Assembly (NCBI RefSeq): GCF_019925205.1
Contig: NC_083565.1
Coordinates: 3,701,001 to 3,765,000, forward strand
DNA length: 64,000 nt
Reading direction: 5' to 3'
Source: Metopolophium dirhodum
Taxonomy: Eukaryota; Arthropoda; Insecta; Hemiptera; Aphididae
The notes below the pieces were generated by a model. The model was not told where the DNA came from. It was given only the letters and a program-made list of their open reading frames with translations, and did not search any database. Positions 61,290 to 64,000 of this stretch are shown one piece after another; positions within the stretch are counted from its first letter, which is position 1; the number at the start of each line of letters is the position of its first letter. A program made the position numbers and the translations under genes.

Positions 61290-61726
61290 AGTACCAACGA
61301 CACGATTACAATAGAATTACAATAATCAATACGACACTATAACGTTGTCAAATCAACGACGGCAGTTTTATGAATGGCTGATTATCAAAAATTACAAATT
61401 GTGTATTTTAATCAAATCTAAAGCAACGGGATTACTGTTGATTTATAATAGGCCAGTATAAATATTACTCAGTATAAATATGCACTCGTTTCAAATATAA
61501 AAAAAAATATTTTTAAATAATGTGCAAATAATTGAATACCAGCTATTAAATGGTTTTAACTTGTGAACTAAAAGGCTGAAGCGAATTATCTCAGGACTTG
61601 ATGATACCCACAGAAATATGTATAATATTTAACATTATAGATTAATATGGAGGATTGTTGGGTTCAACGAGGCATACATGGGCCACCTACATAGGCCTTT
61701 TATAATACGTATTAGTGGACGGTTTG

Positions 61727-61925
61727 CTATGTCGGGTTCTTCGCATTGTCCGGTAGCGCAACTGTGGTGTCTACGACGTGGATCGGACCTCCGGCGGCAA
61801 ACCTCAGCGGCGTCTGTTCTTCAGGTCGGCTGGAGGGTCCGATAAACTCCACATTTAATAAGTAAATAGGTTTATTCGGGCGTCGTTCATAACTGCACAT
61901 TTTGCACCGTTTGTGTGCGGTATAC
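61727..61925 (-). other. Unrecognised exon-like ORF, GC-rich at its 3' end
   Basis: On the minus strand an acceptor-like AATGTAG is followed by an open frame beginning YTAHKRCKMCSYERRPNKPI (ATG at 61,900-61,898), then LRFAAGGPIHVVDTTVALPD, ending in TAG at 61,729-61,727. The KRCKMC cysteines followed by basic residues suggest a small metal-binding or nucleic-acid-binding patch. Not recognised. It starts exactly where block C diverges from A and B, so it belongs to the flanking DNA. Confidence 0.3.
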
Positions 61926-62533
61926 CTACATTTTATCTATTGTTAAAAATTAACATTTGGATGAACCGCACACAGTTGATTGACAGTTAAGAATTAAACA
62001 TTTATTGATGTTAAACGCGCTGCGCTATAACAAATTTTTTTTTTACGTTTTTTAACAAATAAATTGAAAATATGCCTCGGTCTGTAGTAAAACCACCTTG
62101 AGCAGGCCTCGGAATTAATCAAAGTTGTTAAAAAGCACATAATGTGCTAGCGTTGCCCAAATGGCGTAGCGAGCATCTTTCAAACCCTAAGCAAATTATT
62201 TATAAAATGACCCACCCACTTGGTCACCTCCCTCCCGCAACTATATATAATTTTCTGTATGATAATTTTGAATTTTTGCTCTAGGAAGTCGTCAATAATT
62301 AACTATGAATAATTCTATAATAATTAATTATACATAAAATAGTAATAATTTAATTAAAAAGTGGGCAAGTGGATGTCGCTCCGTTGTACAGTAGGTGGGC
62401 AAATGATGATAATAATAAATAAATGAATTTTGAGTTTGCAATTATGATTTTTTTGGTGTCGCAAAAAAGTTAAATTTTAAATTTTAGGGTCATGCTTATA
62501 AAAGGTTAGGAACTGCTGCTTTATGGCTTTATG
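61926..62533. other. Repeat debris between block C and the myosin V fragment
   Basis: 62,361-62,402 (GTGGGCAAGTGGATGTCGCT, then CCGTTGTACAGTAGGTGG) is the inverse of 15,480-15,545. 62,490-62,519 (GTCATGCTTATAAAAGGTTA, then GGAACTGCTG) resembles a hAT end. A 10-T tract lies near 62,034. No gene is seen. Confidence 0.45.
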
Positions 62534-63434
62534 TTAGAAACAATACGTATGAGAGCTGCTGGCTTTCCTTCTAGGTAAAATATATAATTCAAATACTTTT
62601 TCTTATTTAATTCATTTTTAAGTAATAAATATTTTAGATGGACCTATGTAGATTTCTTCTTAAGATATCGCATATTATTGAAATCAAAGAAAATTAATAG
62701 AGATGATCCTAAATTAACTTGTAAACAAATTGTTGAAGAACACATAAAAGTATATCTGTATATTTATTTGAAATTTCTTCAAACTGTATAATAAACTAAA
62801 CATTTTACAGACTGAAGACAACTATAAGTATGGTAATACAAAAATATTCTTCAGAGCTGGTCAAGTTGCATATTTAGAAAGAAAACGGGCTGATAGACGT
62901 AAATATTGCTGCATACATATTCAAAAAACTTGGCGAAAATACATATGCCAAAAAAAAATACTTACATATTCGAAACAGTGCATTATTAATTCAGCGATAT
63001 GGAAGAGGTTGCCTAGATAGACGGTAATATAGCTTATTTGGATTATTTTGTTATAATTATTAATTTTTAATTTCATTGTACAGGTTAGTAACACATTTAC
63101 GGAGAATCAAACCTGCTACTAAAATTCAGAAGGTTGTACGAATGAGGTTATGTCGAGAAAAGTATTAACAGTTACAAGCAGCAATACTTGGTTACAGCGC
63201 CGGTAGGGAAGAAATTATTTACCGGGGGCTGTCCGCCTAGACCGGCCCAAATCACTGATTCAAAATTTCTTCGAGCCGGCCCAAATCTTTCGAATTTTTA
63301 ACGGCCCACCGGGTTTTGCCTGGTAGCCCGCCGGCTTAATCTGGGCCTGCTTGGTTATTTACTTCGTCTTGCAACGGTATTATCGTGGCTACAAAGCTAG
63401 AAAATTCACTTTAGAATTAAGGCGAAACAATGCT
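62534..63434 (+). pseudogene. Myosin V (unconventional) gene fragment: end of motor, converter and IQ motifs, broken
   Basis: Exons with GT/AG borders at 62,534-62,574, 62,638-62,749, 62,811-63,023 and 63,084-63,434 (the last split by a MITE). Their products follow myosin V order: LETIRMRAAGFPSRWTYVDF, FLRYRILLKSKKINRDDPKL, NYKYGNTKIFFRAGQVAYLE and RKRADRR, then IQ motifs (HIQKTWRKYI, LLIQRYGRGCLDRR, KIQKVVRMRLCREKY, LQRYYRGYKARK). Myosin V carries vesicles along actin. Breaks are an extra A in a nine-A run near 62,950 (frameshift), a TAA after CREKY near 63,168, and a 155-bp MITE. The upstream motor exons are absent. It has introns, so it came from DNA duplication, not retrocopying. A sequencing error could explain one break but hardly all. 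Confidence 0.85.
63195..63349. mobile_element. 155-bp hAT-like MITE inserted in the myosin V fragment
   Basis: The ends CAGCGCCGG and GGGCCTG are short inverted repeats of CAG...CTG type. CTTGGTTA at 63,187-63,194 and 63,350-63,357 is a perfect 8-bp target duplication. The interior is GC-richer (CCGGCCCAAAT repeated). It interrupts an exon, so it postdates the fragment's loss of function or helped cause it. Confidence 0.88.
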
Positions 63435-63736
63435 GTAAGTAGTTATTTTAGGATTGTTGTACTATACAATGTATTAATAATTACAATACATACTTTCAAA
63501 ATATTGGACTAAAGGCTCTGTGCGTATTCAATCAATAGTATAAGGGGGGCTAATTTAAAGAAAATTGTACTTTTTTTCCAAGTGTCCTAAGACACTGCTT
63601 TCCAAGCACATAGTTACATACAATCTGCCAAGATCTTCAAATGGTTTCGAACTTGTAGATGTATTAGACATTGTTTGTGTGACATGTCGATTTTAAATTG
63701 TATTCACCTGACACGATTAGGTGATGTACAAATTTA
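63435..63736. other. Sequence after the last myosin V-like exon, probably former intron
   Basis: Begins with a GTAAGT donor at 63,435. No further myosin exon is recognised before the next MITE. Nothing else is seen. Confidence 0.45.
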
Positions 63737-64000
63737 CAAGGCTGGGCAAGTTAATGTTTTTTTTTTTAATTTAGTTAAGTTAAGTTAATATGCACCAATA
63801 ACAAAAAGTTAAAAGTTATAAGTTAATGTAACAATAGGTTAACTCAGTTAAGTTAAAAGTTAATACACACTTTTTGTTAACTTTTTATTAAGTTAAAAAA
63901 AATAGTAATAGTGAAATATTATAAAATTAAAAACAAAATAAATTAACATAACTTACTTCTTAAAATGAAAAATTAACTCGTTAATTTCACGTTAATTCAG
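63737..64000. mobile_element. Partial hAT-like MITE, same family as 21,000-21,443
   Basis: CAAGGCTGGGCAAGTTAATG at 63,737 matches the termini of the 21-kb element (CAAGCCTGGGCA, and the inverse of TTAACTTGCCCAGGCTTG). The following AGTTAAGTTAA-rich interior is also alike. The element continues beyond the window edge. Confidence 0.75.

Larger units (their letters stand above)
57584..61724. repeat. Large duplicated block, copy C
   Basis: Near-identical to 51,613-55,756. After GTGGACGGTT at 61,724 it departs from the sequence that copies A and B still share, so the right border here is a private breakpoint. Confidence 0.9.

Overview
The window looks like nuclear DNA of an insect, most likely an aphid. 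It is AT-rich and intron-bearing, crowded with short transposons, and carries insect-type orthologues of UBE3A, ERp29 (windbeutel), CUSTOS and cysteine dioxygenase. The aphid assignment is inferred from the repeat style (many TAGGTACCTAC-like strings, GATTCTGAGCG-ended repeats) and is not proven here.

Layout. Positions 1-11,900 hold a compact gene cluster. The 3' part of UBE3A (+, HECT E3 ligase) converges on ERp29 (-, ER lumen protein ending HDEL). ERp29 is divergent from CUSTOS (+), and the two share a gap of about 0.6 kb that probably acts as a bidirectional promoter. CUSTOS intron 2 holds two non-autonomous transposons. Positions 11,900-31,450 are gene-poor: GATTCTGAGCG-ended repeats, two short hAT-like MITEs with visible 8-bp target duplications, one transposase remnant and a TA-flanked MITE. 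Positions 31,859-38,982 are a three-exon cysteine dioxygenase gene with all catalytic residues but an unusual low-complexity N-terminal extension.

Positions 39,900-62,500 are a nest of mobile DNA. It contains a ~170-bp tandem array, a Kolobok-like TTAA element whose empty site survives in a paralogous copy, a truncated and broken Helitron, a tRNA-derived SINE, hAT remnants, and two near-identical copies (offset about 5.97 kb) of a ~4.1-kb block. A GC-rich 235-codon ORF that I do not recognise occurs three times here (43,720; 54,612; 60,582), always on the minus strand. Positions 62,534-63,434 hold a broken multi-exon piece of a myosin V gene interrupted by a 155-bp hAT MITE with a perfect 8-bp target duplication. 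A partial MITE runs off the right edge.

The four host genes are ordinary housekeeping genes and nothing shows them working as a pathway. The most novel material is the repeated GC-rich ORF block and the two unidentified exon-like pieces beside it. No gene product was checked by search; family calls rest on motifs recognised by eye, and exon borders on GT/AG sites plus reading-frame continuity.
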